Source: Macrotis lagotis (taxonomy: Eukaryota; Chordata; Mammalia; Peramelemorphia; Peramelidae). From it: a DNA stretch of 64,000 bases. Position numbers and translations under genes: made by a program. The DNA is taken from positions 19,567,207 to 19,631,206 of the forward strand of contig NC_133665.1 in assembly GCF_037893015.1 (NCBI RefSeq). Reading direction: 5' to 3'. Positions 1 to 11,337 of the stretch are shown here, piece after piece. Numbering within the stretch: the first letter of the stretch is position 1; every line of letters starts with the position of its first letter. Below the pieces are notes generated by a model, which did no database searches, had not been told where the DNA came from, and worked only from the letters and a program-made list of their open reading frames with translations.

Positions 1-656
1 ACATTTAGCATAACATTTAACCAATTTTTCAGATAACACAAAATTGGGAGAGATTGTTAACATAGTAGCTATCCTAAACAAATAAAATCAAGATCCACTA
101 AGATCTTGAAATACTACTTCATTAATCCAAATCTAATAAGAGGAAATTTTGAGATAAATATAAGATCTCATACTTGGGTTCAGAAAAATCAATTTTGCAA
201 GATTGAAATGGAAAAAGTAAGGCTAGAAAACCATTTATGTGAAACTCATCTATAAGTTTTAGCTGACCAAAATCAAGTAAGACAAAGCAGCTGAAAAAAA
301 GCAAATACCATCTTAGGAGGCAATAAGAGAGGCATAATGTCCAGAATGAAGTTAGTGAGTCTATACTTCCTGGTCAAACCAAATATGGAATTCTGTTCAG
401 TAACTGCTAAGGAAAAGCAATAAAAAGATAGTGAAGGAACTAAAGATGCTGCCTTACAAGAATCAGTTAAAAATGCAAAGAACTTTTAACACTAGAAACA
501 ACTTCAGGAGGATGTGATAACTATTTTGAATTATTCATAGGACTATCAAGGGAAAGAACTGTCCATTTGAAGCACAGAGTAGAATTTAAAAAGAAATGGA
601 CTTAGACAATGTAAAGGAAAAAAATATTAATGATTATGTTTATTGAAAAAAGGAAT
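1..656. other. MARF1 intron, nothing recognised
   Basis: AT-rich intronic sequence. I looked for the next MARF1 exon (after residues RLPLKMP) on the minus strand between here and 2,183 and did not find it, so it lies beyond the left edge. Confidence 0.6.
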
Positions 657-822
657 GGGGGTGGCTAGGTGGCACTGTGGATAGAGCACCAACCCTGGAG
701 TCAGGGGTACCTGAGCTCAAATCCGGCCTCAGACACTTAATAATTACCTAGCTGTGTGGCCTTGGGCAAGCCACTTAACTCTGTTGCTTCACAAAAACAA
801 AAACAAACAAACAAACAAAAAA
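657..822 (+). repeat. Marsupial SINE (WSINE1/WALLSI-type)
   Basis: Full-length copy starting with GGGGGTGGCTAGGTGGC and carrying the family blocks GGAGTCAGGGGTACCTGAG and CAGACACTTAATAATTACC, ending in an A/CAAA-rich tail. Antisense to MARF1. Confidence 0.9.
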
Positions 823-1074
823 AGCTATGGTCTACCCTAGGAAGTGGATGTCCATTCACTAGCAACATATATAAGCAGAGATTAAATGATTAATTGATGG
901 AAATGGAAGGAATTTCTGTTTTGATTTAGATTGAACTAGACAGGCTATAACACATTTTCCTTAATACTTTCTTTAGTAAACTACAGTATAATAGACTTCT
1001 TTGAGGGGCCCTGAACAAAATATACATAAGTTGCATTTTTACTCAAGAGTCAGATTAGAGAAGCCTGGGGTTTT

Positions 1075-1245
1075 TTTAAACTTTTTTGTGCATATGTCAT
1101 GGACTTCTCAGAATAATGTTAATAATATAAATAATATGATATAAATATATAAATAATATAATATAAACTGTTAACAAAACAAAATACATGATTATCAAGG
1201 AAACTAATTTTGTTGAAATAGTTATCAAAATATTTTTCAAAAAGC
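1075..1245 (+). repeat. Dispersed unidentified repeat 'X', copy 1
   Basis: Shares the block order TCATGGACTTCTCAGAATAATG, then AAAATACAT, then TTGAAATA.TTATCAAAATA with segments at 4,500-4,630, 46,065-46,200 and 53,195-53,500. The family name is not known to me. An internal AT-rich expansion is present in this copy. Confidence 0.5.
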
Positions 1246-1597
1246 TATTCTGAAAGTCTTAAAAAGTGGCTAAAAAGAAAAATGTGAAACTGACAATAAC
1301 ACTGTGAGCTAGGAAAAAAAGGCAAAATATAATGTTCCATGATCAATCAGTAGTCAGCCTTTTCTTAAATTTAAGTAAAAAGGCAAAACAGAGACTAAAA
1401 ATGCCATTAAAGGTCATACAGATGCTAAATGCAGTTTACTTCCAAATCCAGAAATAAACAAAACCACATCTGAAATAAATATGCTTTCAAAAGCCAAAAA
1501 CATTCATTTGTGAAGAAAAAAGAAGTCATCAAAGAACTAGAAGTAAATAATTCACTAACAATACTTGGAGGAAGCAAAAGCTCCTCCCCTGAGGAAT

Positions 1598-1858
1598 GGA
1601 TGGAGGGAATTACAATCAGTAACACAAACTGGAAAAATATGGAAGTAACTACTATGATGGACTTATGATAAAGAAAGTGATCCACCAGAGACAGAGCTGA
1701 TGGAATCAGAAAACAAACTGAAACACATTTTTTTTCCTCTTTCTTTTACTTTATTTCTCATAAGGTTTTATATTTCTGTGGGGGAGGGGTATTATATTTA
1801 CTCAAACAAGAGTATTTTAGTAATGTGTAAATAAAAGAAAAACAAAATATAAAAACTT
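1598..1858 (+). repeat. 3' end of a HAL1-like/L1 element, simple form
   Basis: Matches the 3' region of the HAL1-like copy at 34,085-34,700: GGAAAAATATGGAAGTAAC, then GATGGACTTAT.ATAAAGAA, then a C/T-rich stretch, GGGGGAGGGGTATTATATTT and AATAAAAG. It runs directly from the ACACATTTT block to the CTTTACTTTATTTCTC block, without the two SINE-like modules that separate these blocks in the other two copies. Confidence 0.75.
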
Positions 1859-2183
1859 TTTAAAAAGAATATAAACATGGGGGGGGGAAGCTCCTCCCCC
1901 AAATAGAAACAAAGAGAGAAAACTTAAAAAAAAAAGAGAATTTGAAAGCTATTCAAAAAAAATTATGATAAAAGATGCAAAATTTGAACTGCTTTGCAAT
2001 TTTGGCTAGGGAATCATTTGACAGGCATTTAAGCAAATGAATTTCAAAGTGTCATATAAAGAATTTGAGGTCTGACATGAAAATAATTTCCAATCCCAAA
2101 TTTTAGAGTCATTATAATTTAATATTGTGATACAATTAAAATATTCTTAAAAGTCTCTCTCATATGCACATCCACTTACTTAC

Positions 2184-2356
2184 TGGCATTTTTAGTGGTA
2201 ATCTTGGGGGCAAGTCTGAAATGAACTCTTCAAATCTGATAAGCTCATGGGCATGATGCAGCAGTGCTTCAGAAGCCTGGTTTTTATGGACCAAAATAAT
2301 ATGGAAACCATGTCGATGTCTCAAGTCACTAAGTTCCAATGCAAAATTGACATCAG
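2184..2356 (-). CDS. MARF1: MARF1 exon 7 (NYN domain, C-terminal part)
   Basis: Minus-strand translation runs [20 protein letters not shown] to [21 protein letters not shown], near-identical to human MARF1. Acceptor TTTCTTTCAG lies after 2,356 and donor GTAAGTAAG before 2,184. It contains the conserved STDVNFA motif, whose Asp is one of the acidic NYN/PIN-fold active-site candidates, and the end of the nuclease domain. The exon starts in phase 1 (codon TCT A|CT) and ends in phase 0, codon 513 of the window's reading frame. Confidence 0.95.
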
Positions 2357-2595
2357 CTGAAAGAAAAAGGTGTTATCCCTCAATATTATAAGTTGCGACA
2401 CACAATTCTACTAATACTCATTGAAGAGAAAGCACCCACTTTACAAATAAATATATACTTTCTTCCCAAATACACATTTTCTTTAAAGCACATAAGCACC
2501 AAAAGAAATTTGCTATAATTTTAAACTTTGCAACAGTAGAACAAAAAATAATCCCTTCTTTGAACACATTGATATATCAAAATATGTTAGATTTG

Positions 2596-4015
2596 TGAAG
2601 GCCCCCCCAACTTATTTTAAGATGCCCTATTTTCAAGAGATGAAGACCCCCTGAACTAACTTAACAGTGATCTTTTTGCCACTGCTGTTTATTCTCTGAA
2701 GTTTCAAGGAAACTATGGGATTCATTTTAGTGTTCCACTGAGAACTACATCATTCCAGTTGGATTTTGCTATATAAACTAGTTGTTAGAGAAGTAAATTT
2801 TGAGACCTGTATTGAAATCTTGTATTAAGATCTGTACTGTAAAATATTTTAGCAGAAACATCTGAATATTTAGAGTAACTTGGACCCAGAAACAAAATCT
2901 ACCTAAGTGGTGTCCCCTGAGGGATACAATATTTTCCAAACTGCCCCAAAAAAAGAAGTTCCAGAGACTATTCAACTGCATGGGAAATATGAGATCTAAG
3001 ATTAAACATATTGATTAAATGGACATAGGGAGTGAGTTATGAAATTGTGAGGAGACAATGTTTGTTAATGTTGAAGCTCATTATTGTACTACTTTGTTTT
3101 TTTTGTTTCACTGTATCTGCATATCAAAGTGTTAAGTGAATTTCTCCTCTGAATTAGTTCCGGATTTTAGGTTTCTTACTCTGGCTTGTACTGTGATTGA
3201 TCAATGATTCTGATTCCATTTTGTACTTGGAACTATTCTGTAACAACTCCCAAAATTGTAAATTGCCCAAGTCACATTTCTTTGTCTCTGAATTTAAGTA
3301 TAGAAATTCTGGCTTCCTAGAGACCTGAATTCACTGTTTCAGAACATCCTGGGGGGGGGGGGGTTAGGTCTCTTGTTAATTTTTTTTGTCGATTATCCTT
3401 CTGCCTTGTGAAGTGTTTTTTTTTTTTTTAACCTTAGCCTTCAGATGCTCTTACTAATATCCAAGATATTGTCTTGCCAGATGTCCTCTCTCTCTCTGGT
3501 CATTGGCATACAGAGGAGTCACACTGACGGGATGGGGGGGTGAGGATTATATGAAGGGTTCCCCTGAACTTATTTAGTTACCCTATTTTCTAGGGATGAA
3601 GTCCTCTGAACTTGACAGTGATCTTTTATAACTGAACTCTATTAAACTCCCAGTATCCTTGAAGATAAACCTGGCTCCAGTTATTCTGCCCAGACTGATA
3701 AACTGGTGGTATAGTTGGGACCTTGGTGGATAAGCAGACCATTCCCTCTTCATGGGCTAGCATCTCCCATTAGAGGAAGAAGAATGGGCTCATTCTTGCT
3801 CCCCCACCCATTATTTTGGGAGGGTACTCTACCCTTATCCCTCCCCTTGGGGAGAAGATTAGTCCTTTTCCATTCATCTATTATAGCTCTCTTTTTTTTG
3901 CTCTAAGGTAAAAACCCAAAGCTTTCCCTGTATCACTGCATGCCTTTGTACTTGGTATAAGGAGTTCCATATGAATGTTCATTTGTCTTTTAATAAATCC
4001 AGCTTCTACACATGT
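2596..4015 (+). mobile_element. Fossil LTR-retrotransposon (ERV-type) sequence
   Basis: Two direct-repeat segments, starting near 2,596 and near 3,551, share about 110-190 bp (TGAAGG..CCC, CCCTATTTTC.AG.GATGAAG, AACAGTGATCTTTT). The second runs into an LTR-like end with AATAAATCC near 3,995 followed by CTTCTACACA. Between them is a further LTR-like stretch. It looks like an old, broken remnant; I see no coding domain. The family is unresolved (ERV class I or ERVL possible). Confidence 0.45.
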
Positions 4016-4313
4016 ACTATGGAGTCATGATTTTCAGTTAATAGTTTCAGTCCTACAAAAGTAGCAAATTTCAACACATATACTCTCAACTCTTTGATTT
4101 CATTTCTCATATTACAGCATAATATAAAAATGCACAATATCAACTCATTTACAGAGGCAAAGAAGTTCACTTGCACAGTAAGCAGTTCGTTTGGGGGAAA
4201 CAGTTAGAAAATGACACTCTGAAGTTCTTAAGTAATACCAGATTCAGAATCAAAACTAAAATTGTCATAATATTAAACCTGATCCTTACATACTGAAAAA
4301 GAAAAGAATAAAT

Positions 4314-4465
4314 GGGGGCAGTTAGGTGGCACAATGGATAGAGTACTGGTCCTGGAGTCTGGAGGGCCTGAGTTCAAATGAAGAGTCAGACAATTAATAA
4401 TTACCTAGCTGTGTGACCTTGGGGAAAATCACTTAACCCTATTACTTTACAAAAACAAAAATGAA
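4314..4465 (+). repeat. Marsupial SINE, older copy
   Basis: GGGGGCAGTTAGGTGGCAC start and TTAATAATTACCTAGCTGTG block; several substitutions and a small internal loss near the CTCAGACA block. Confidence 0.85.
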
Positions 4466-4499
4466 GAAATGAATAAAAATATCTAGTCTAAAAGTTTTT

Positions 4500-4630
4500 T
4501 TTTAACTTTTTTGGGGTCATGGAATTCTTTAGGAAGTCTGGTGAAGCCCTTCCCAGAATAATATTTTTAAATGTATAAAATACAGGATTAGGAAACCAAA
4601 TTATATTGAAATAAAGCTGTCAAAATACTA
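4500..4630 (+). repeat. Dispersed repeat 'X', copy 2
   Basis: Contains TCATGGAATTC, AGTCTGGTGAAGCCCTTCC, CAGAATAATATTTTTAAATG, AAAATACAGGATTA and TTATATTGAAATA in the same order as copies 3 and 4. Confidence 0.55.
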
Positions 4631-4842
4631 AAATGCAAATTCATAGACTCTTGCTTAAGAATTCCAGAATAGACAATATTTTCTGATATAATGAGACTCC
4701 AACTTAATAAGTATCAGGATTTTTTACAAATTCCTATCTGGGAATATTTTATTTTGTAAGTTTTCAGATTATAAAGTAATACATAACCATTACCACAGAG
4801 TAAATTTAACTCAAACCCCCAAATATGTTAACACAAACTTAC

Positions 4843-4960
4843 TAGACACAAGAACCACAGTGGCTGGTGCAGTGTGAGTATCTGCAAATCTTCTGAGACT
4901 CTGTCTGAGTTTATCATCAGCAGCATTTTTTGCTGTGGCATTGATATGTGCAACTGTCAC
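4843..4960 (-). CDS. MARF1: MARF1 exon 6 (NYN domain, middle)
   Basis: Translates as [20 protein letters not shown] then [19 protein letters not shown], matching human MARF1 with one obvious difference (RFAD versus RFAN). Acceptor ATTGTAG lies after 4,960 and donor GTAAGTTT before 4,843. The phase agrees with exons 5 and 7. Confidence 0.95.
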
Positions 4961-6204
4961 CTACAATATTCATAAGAACAAAAAAGATTAACTTCTATTA
5001 TAGTTGCCCATTATCCTGAAAATATCATCCTTAAGGGAGAAAATTCATGCTTTTTTTTATTTGAACATGGAAAAACATAAATTTCAGATGGCTTTCAATT
5101 AATTAGACTTATTTTATATAATTTGTGGATTATCTAGGTATTTAATTCTATTTTTTGTTCCTTTGATCACCTTTTGTTATTTTTTTCACTTTATTCTTTA
5201 ATTCTTATATCATGATGGAGGATAAACAGAGGGGAAAGAAGAAAAATCTGAAACAAATTAAGCAGCTTTGGTTAAAATATGTGGATAATGGCAGGGATTT
5301 GAAACTATGGTCTAAATGATATATGTGGATTAAATTCTTGTAATGATTAACCATCTAAGAAATTATGACAATGCAGGGAATAAGGAAAGAGGAAGGAAAG
5401 AAATGGACAAACACCTGAAATGGTTTTGTATTTTTATGACAAAATTTTAAGGTTCATATAAAGCACTCTCTCTTATTTGATTTCCCTGAACCTTAACTTC
5501 CAACACACAAAAACTAGCAATAGCAAAGCACATAAATGTACTCTATCAGAAAAAGCTATATTTCCAAATATATATTCCAGATCTTGTATAAGATATATAC
5601 AAGTAGGAATTTCAGTCAATGTTTAATAGAAATGTAATTTTAGATAATGTAATGACTTTCAAAGCCTACATTATGAAAATGAACTTAGTATTTTATTAAC
5701 TATGCACCAATTAGGCATTGTCACTATTACCTAGCACAAAACTAAAAACTTATTGACCTGAAAAAATAAAACATACAATAACTTGAAAAACTGACTTTCA
5801 GAGTAACTGACCTGGCCCTCTAAAACATTTCCATCAACAAAATATTTATAATCTACTAATTGCAAGGAATATAGGGATAAACAAGGAAGTCAAAGACTTT
5901 CCCCTTCATCAGGAAAATTGGGGTGAAAAGGCAAACATATGAAAAATTCATAATATCCAAATAACAACAGAAAACAAAAAATAAAATTACCTAGGACTGA
6001 ATACAAGTGGAAATTAAGATTAACATTATGATATTATCTAGATAGATAATATAATAAAATACGGGTAACTTCCTGTCAACCCAATCAGTCAGAGAACATA
6101 CCCAATAAAGATATGAAAAGATTATTACTGGATATTATTATAAATGGAAAAATTCCAAATCATATATGCTTATTATTGTACCATAATACAATGTTTTCTT
6201 TTAC
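4961..6204. other. MARF1 intron, no recognised element
   Basis: 1.2 kb of AT-rich intron with short poly-A/T runs. I see no SINE, exon or ORF that I can support. Confidence 0.5.
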
Positions 6205-6431
6205 CTGACAATTATTTAGCTCTTGAATAACTTCTTTGCTTTCTTTACTGATGTCACAGACACAGATGAATTCTGCTTCTCTGTGGCCTTTAAAAAACTT
6301 CTCACGAATTCTTTGTACAACAGTCACAGCTGACCGGCCAGATGGAACAGAGCAATTTTCAATGTCCCAAAAAACTCCAATGGGGGGTAAGTTTTCTAGC
6401 ACCTGTCCTGCTTTTGCCACTTCTGATGACC
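6205..6431 (-). CDS. MARF1: MARF1 exon 5 (start of NYN nuclease domain)
   Basis: Translation reads [76 protein letters not shown], almost residue for residue the human sequence. The Asp in FWDIENC is the first conserved acidic residue of NYN (PIN-like) nucleases. Acceptor TTTTTTAAAG lies after 6,431 and donor GTAAAAGAA before 6,205. The first G completes the Gly codon begun in exon 4. Confidence 0.96.
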
Positions 6432-6656
6432 CTTTAAAAAATTTAACATGTTCTATTGTAAATACAGAAAAAAAGAAAAATTGATGAAAATAAAATCAAG
6501 TAAGAGTCCTACTATTGTTTTTCCAGTTAAATATACTTGGTTAGAAAAACACTTGATTATACATCATGCTCTGTCCCAGAGAAACTCCTACTATAGATAA
6601 AAAAAATACCAAATTTGCTACAAAATGTCATCTCCATTTACAAAGAAAAAAGCCCA

Positions 6657-6797
6657 GGGGAGGCTAGGTGGCGCAGTGGATAGAGCCCTGGCCCTGGAGT
6701 CAGGAGTATCTGAGTTCAAATCCGGCCTCAGACACTTAATAAAGCCACTTAACCCCATTGCTTTGCAAAAACAAAACCTTAAAAAAAAAAAAAAACA
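6657..6797 (+). repeat. Marsupial SINE with internal deletion
   Basis: GGGGAGGCTAGGTGGCGCAG start. The usual ATTACCTAGCTGTGTGGCC block is missing between TTAATAA and GCCACTTAACC. Flanking near-identical GAAAAAGCCC(C)A sequences are the TSD. Confidence 0.9.
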
Positions 6798-7382
6798 GAA
6801 AAAGCCCCAAACCCTAAAGCTCATATGATCAGGTCAAGTACATTAAGCAAGTTTATATTGTGGTCATGCATATTTCTCTGAAATCAACACACATATGTAA
6901 GATTTTTACAGCTATAAAAGTAATAATAAAGAAGGTAGCAAAATTAAAAAGGTTAAACAGTTACAAAATTTTTTAATATTCAGTGCTGCATTAATACCTC
7001 AAATTTGTAATTTTGAAAACTCAGAATATTGAATAGTACTTCTGTGAAATAGCCACTACCTTAACAAACAGTAGGAATTTATAAATACTATTCTTATTCT
7101 CCATGAGTAAAATTCCTATTTTGGTTAGAAAAAGGTGACAGACGCAGTAACAAATCCCACCAACTATAATCCTAACCTGACAATAACAAAATAGTTTCTT
7201 CCAACACTTTAATCCCCCTAAATGAAGAGGCACAATTTAAGATGGCACAAAACCTTTTTGATTTAATGAGTTTCAGAATTTTTTTTAGCTATAAAGAAGA
7301 AAAAAAAGGAAAGGGAGATTAAAGATTAAAGATAAAGAAGTATATTTGTGATATTAACATTTTACATTAAAAATAAAACTAG

Positions 7383-7520
7383 GGGAAAGCTAGGCGGTGC
7401 AGTGGACAGAGCACAGGCCTAGGAGGAGTTCAAATCTAGCCTCAGACATTTGCTTTAGCTGAGTGATCTTAGGCAAGTCATTAAACCTCACCCCCTTGCA
7501 AACACCCCTCCCGAAATAAA
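7383..7520 (+). repeat. Marsupial SINE, diverged
   Basis: GCTAGGCGGTGCAGTGGACAG and CAAATCTAGCCTCAGACA blocks. It is shorter than the consensus and ends about 40 bp before MARF1 exon 4. Confidence 0.75.
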
Positions 7521-7562
7521 TAAGTAAAAGTAGTATAAAATGTACATTTAAATATCATTTAC

Positions 7563-7737
7563 CATATTTTGATGCTGTTTTGCTAAGATTGTTTGCAAGT
7601 AGCAACGCTGTCTCATTCCCTGTTCCTTTGGTTCCACAGCCATTACACAAAGGGATAGAGATCGATGCAGTCTGAGTATTTGGAGGTGGAATATTTGGCC
7701 AGACATTAGCAGCATCAACTATACTATTTCTTGCCGG
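7563..7737 (-). CDS. MARF1: MARF1 exon 4
   Basis: Translates as [59 protein letters not shown]. This is the linker between the N-terminal Cys/His-rich region and the NYN domain in human MARF1. Acceptor TTTTTAACAG lies after 7,737 and donor GTAAATG before 7,563. It ends in phase 1. Confidence 0.95.
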
Positions 7738-8039
7738 CTGTTAAAAACAAATTTTCCAATCACATTATTTTAAACTTTATAATCATACTCGATACCCCAA
7801 AAGAATGTGCAGAATTTACTTAATACTTTCCCATCTCTTTATTCAAATTAATTTTTAGTTATATTTCCTGAAACCCATAGACATTAAATTCAGAAACTAA
7901 TTCTAAACAATTGTCTCTTATTCTCTATCACAAAATATGATCATTAAAAGAATGACTAGGGAATTCAGTGCCTAAAATTTCATATTCTAAGGCCTACATC
8001 ACCCTACAAATTATTTCTTCATATGTATATATGCTTTGG

Positions 8040-8250
8040 GAAAATACAAAAAGTGCTGAGTCTAGAGTCGGAAGGGCTGAATTCAAATCCAGCCTCAGAC
8101 ACTTTCTTGCTGAGCAAGTTATTTAACCCTGTTTGATTCAGTTTCTTCATCTGTAAAATGAGCTCAAGAAATAAATGGCAAATCACTCCAATATCTTTGA
8201 GAGGAAAACACCAAACAGGATGATAAAACACTGGACTCAACTGAAATGAC
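8040..8250 (+). repeat. MIR/MAR1-type tRNA-derived SINE
   Basis: Has the TTCAAATCCAGCCTCAGACA block plus the 3' body TTCATCTGTAAAATGAGC, AATGGCAAATCACTCCA and ACTGAAATGACTGA that distinguishes this longer marsupial SINE from the 150 bp family. Confidence 0.75.
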
Positions 8251-8511
8251 TGAAAACAAATCATGGACTTTTCATTTAGGGTATTCAAGTTTTTCCACAT
8301 TAATGCAGTCATGCATTATAATTAAGTATCAGATTCCCTCCCAACTTTACTAAAATGTTCAATATTCACCTATACTCTAAACTACATAAATTAATTTATA
8401 ATTTAGCTTTAAGCTTAATTACATCACAAATATTCAAAGACAAAAAGAAAAACTCTGCAAAAGTGACCTGATTTTGTGGTTTCACATAACTTAAGTAAGA
8501 AATGGTAAATC

Positions 8512-9967
8512 ACCCAAAGAGTCCGGCCATTGGGATAAAAACTCCCCTCTGATAAAAACTGCTGGGATAATTGGAAGTTAGTATGGAAGAAACTTAGATT
8601 AGACCAACACCTCACACCCTTTACCAAGATAAGATCCAAATGGTTACAGGACATAGACATAAAAAACAATACTATAAACAAATTAGAAGATCAAGGACTA
8701 GTCTACCTGTCAGATCTATGGAAAGGGGAACAGTTTATGACTAGGGAAGAGTTGGAGAACATCACTAAAAACCAATTAGATGATTTTGATTACATTAAAT
8801 TAAAAAGCTTTTGCACAGATAAAACCAATGTAATCAAGATCAAAAGAAAAGCAGTAAATTGGGAAACAATCTTTACAACTAATGATTCTGACAAAGGACT
8901 CATTCTAAAATATATAGAGAAGTGAGTCATATTTTTAAAACAAAAAGCCATTCCCCAATTGACAAATGGTCAAAGGATATGCAAAGGCAATTTACAGATG
9001 AGGAGATCAAAGTAATCCATAGCCATATGAAAAAATGCTCTAAATCATTAATTATTAGAGAAATGCAAATTAAAGCTTCTCTGAGGTACCACCTCACACC
9101 TCTCAGATTGGCCAGTATGATCAGGAAGGATAATGATCATTGTTGGAAGGGATGTGGGAAATCTGGGACACTGTTACACTGGTGGTGGAGCTGTGAACTC
9201 AACCAACCCCTCTGGAGAGTTATTTGGAACTATGCCCAAAGGGCAACAAAAATGTGCATACCCTTTGACCCAGCAATACCACTACTGGGTCTATACCCTG
9301 AAGAGATGAGGAAAAAGGGTAAAAACATTACTTGTACAAAAATATTTATAGCAGCCCTGTTTGTGGTGGCAAAGAATTGGAAATCCAGTAAATGTCCTTC
9401 AATGGGGGAATAGCTTAGCAAACTGTGGTATATGTATGTCATGGAACACTACTATTCCAGGAGGGACGGGATTTCAGGGAAACCTGGAGGGATTTGCATG
9501 AACTGATGCTGAGTGAGATGAGCAGAACCAGAAAAACACTGTACACCCTAACAGCAACATGGGAGTGATGTTCAACCTTGAAGGACTTGCTCATCCCATC
9601 AGTGCAACAATTGGGAACAATTTTGGGCTGTCTGCGAGTACCATCTGTATCCAGATAAGGAGCTGTGGAGTTTGAACAAAGTACAAGGACTATTCCCTCT
9701 AATTTGGGGAAAAAAAAAAAAGATATTTTATTGTCTGATCTTGTTACCCCTGAGAATTCTGTTCTCTTTAAAGATATGATTTCTCTCTCATCACACCCAA
9801 ATTGGATCAAGGTAAAACATGGAAACAAAGTAAAGACTGATGGAGTGCTATCTGTGGGGTGGGGGTGGGGGAGGGAAGCAAGATTGGGGGAAAATTATAA
9901 AACTCAAATAATATCTTTAATAAAAATAAAAAAAATTTAAAAAAGAAATTTAAAAAAGAAAGAAAAA
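8512..9967 (+). mobile_element. 5'-truncated marsupial L1 (ORF2 C-terminus and 3' end)
   Basis: A 15 bp TSD, AAGAAATGGTAAATC, flanks the copy at 8,497-8,511 and 9,968-9,982. Frames at 8,737-8,925 and 8,922-9,413 encode L1 ORF2p C-terminal residues: FDYIKLKSFCTDK, GLILKYIEK, then SPIDKWSKDMQRQF, MKKCSKSLIIREMQ, RYHLTPLRLA and FDPAIPLLGLYPEE, clearly homologous to human L1. The endonuclease and reverse transcriptase are absent. A frame change near 8,925 separates the two pieces. A 3' untranslated end with G-rich block and A-rich tail follows. It lies in MARF1 intron 3, antisense to the gene. Confidence 0.92.
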
Positions 9968-10114
9968 AAGAAATGGTAAATCTATTGTAACAAGAAGTGT
10001 AATGAACAGAAGGTTGGGTTTCTCAGGAAGACTGAAGTTCAAGTTCTGCCTGTAATACATACTAACATGGTACCAACTCTCAGAGTCCTGAGTAATTCTT
10101 TCATACCATAATTA

Positions 10115-10770
10115 AAGTTATTTACCCTTTGACCCAGCAATTCATAGCAGTTCTTTTTGTGGTGGTAAAGAATTGGAAATTGAGGGGATGCCCATCAATT
10201 GGGGAATGGCTAAACAAGTTATGGTATATGAATGTTATGGAGTACTATTGTGCTGTAAGAAACCATGAATGGCTGGCCTCTAAAGAAGCATGAAACAAAT
10301 TACATGATGCTGAGCAAAGGGAGCAGAAACAAGAGAACATTGTACAAATACCAACAACATTATGAGTTGATCAACCTTGATGGATGCAGCTGCTCTCAGC
10401 AGTTCAGAGAAGTAGGACAACTCTAGGAGACCTGCTATGGACAATGCTATCCACAATCCCAGGAAGAAAAGCAAAACAAACAAACAAACAAAACCCTACA
10501 GAATCTGAAAGAACACTACTTTCACTTTTTAAAAGTTTCTCATATTTTTTCTTTCCTGTCTCATGGTTTTCTTACTTTTCCCTTAATCCTAATTTCTTAT
10601 TATAGAAAATGACTAATCTGCAAACATGTTAAACACAAATATGTACACTATTCACCAGACTGTTTGCCGCTAAGGGGAGGAGGGTGGAAGAAAATTATCT
10701 AACTTAAAATACGCATGTAGATGAATGTTAGAAAACTTTCATAACATATAATTGGAAAAATATTACTATA
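10115..10770 (+). mobile_element. Older L1 3' end
   Basis: CCTTTGACCCAGCAATTCAT, TTTGTGGTGGTAAAGAATTG, CCCATCAATTGGGGAATGGC and ACATGATGCTGAGCAAAGG are the same L1 ORF2/3' blocks as at 9,260-9,530, but from a different, more diverged subfamily with an internal loss after CAGCAATTC. Confidence 0.8.
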
Positions 10771-11041
10771 AAAAATTAAATTATTGATCTTTTTCAGTGG
10801 TGAGTCTACAAATGAGCTCTCCCACACCAATAAAATGGCAAGTCCAGATAAAGCAAAACAATAAGCAATACAAAGCATGAACTACCTAGCTCAGTTCAAA
10901 CTCCATTTCTACAGAACTATATTTTTGTTTTAGTAGTTCTTTCATTTTACCTTCAACATCAGACCTAATTTTTATTATTGACTGATTTTACATCTTTCTC
11001 TAAGACCAGAAAAAGTTATAAAGATTATTAAAATTAGCTTT

Positions 11042-11197
11042 CAGAAGGGCATCAAAGTGGTGCAGTGGATAGAGCACTGGCCCTGGAGTCAGAAGGACCC
11101 AAGTTCAAATCTGACCTCAGACACACTCAATAATTACCTAACTGTGTGACCTTGGGCAAGTCACTTAATCCCCTGTGCCTTGCAAAAACCAAAGAAA
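11042..11197 (+). repeat. Marsupial SINE with TSD
   Basis: TSD AAAATTAGCTTT at 11,030-11,041 and again at about 11,198-11,209. Body has GGTGCAGTGGATAGAGCAC and CTTGGGCAAGTCACTTAATC. Confidence 0.9.
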
Positions 11198-11337
11198 AAA
11201 ATTAGCTTTTAAATTTAAAAAACAAAATTCATCACAAGTACAATCTTACATCTATAATGTAAAACTCCTTACAAATTCCCATTTCTAAAAATCCCAACTA
11301 TGTTTACACTGTGTAAAAAAAACAAAAATATACAAAC

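Noticed and set aside
657-822. SINE heads as tRNA genes
   Set aside because: The family is tRNA-related in its promoter boxes, but no copy folds into a complete cloverleaf by eye, and all carry SINE bodies and A tails.
3715-3906. 63-codon plus-strand frame
   Set aside because: Lies within the LTR fossil, has no recognisable domain, and is of chance length.
2596-4015. Region as a complete provirus
   Set aside because: Only LTR-like pieces are visible, with too little sequence between them and no gag, pol or env similarity. It is kept as a fossil LTR call only.
8922-9413. 163-codon frame as a host gene
   Set aside because: It is the C-terminus of L1 ORF2p with L1 3' end and TSD; the same holds for 34,850-35,176.
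9439-9828. 129-codon minus-strand frame; also 41,543-41,839 plus strand
   Set aside because: Antisense readings of the L1 3' untranslated region; they share wording such as KIVP.CCTDGM because they are the same repeat.
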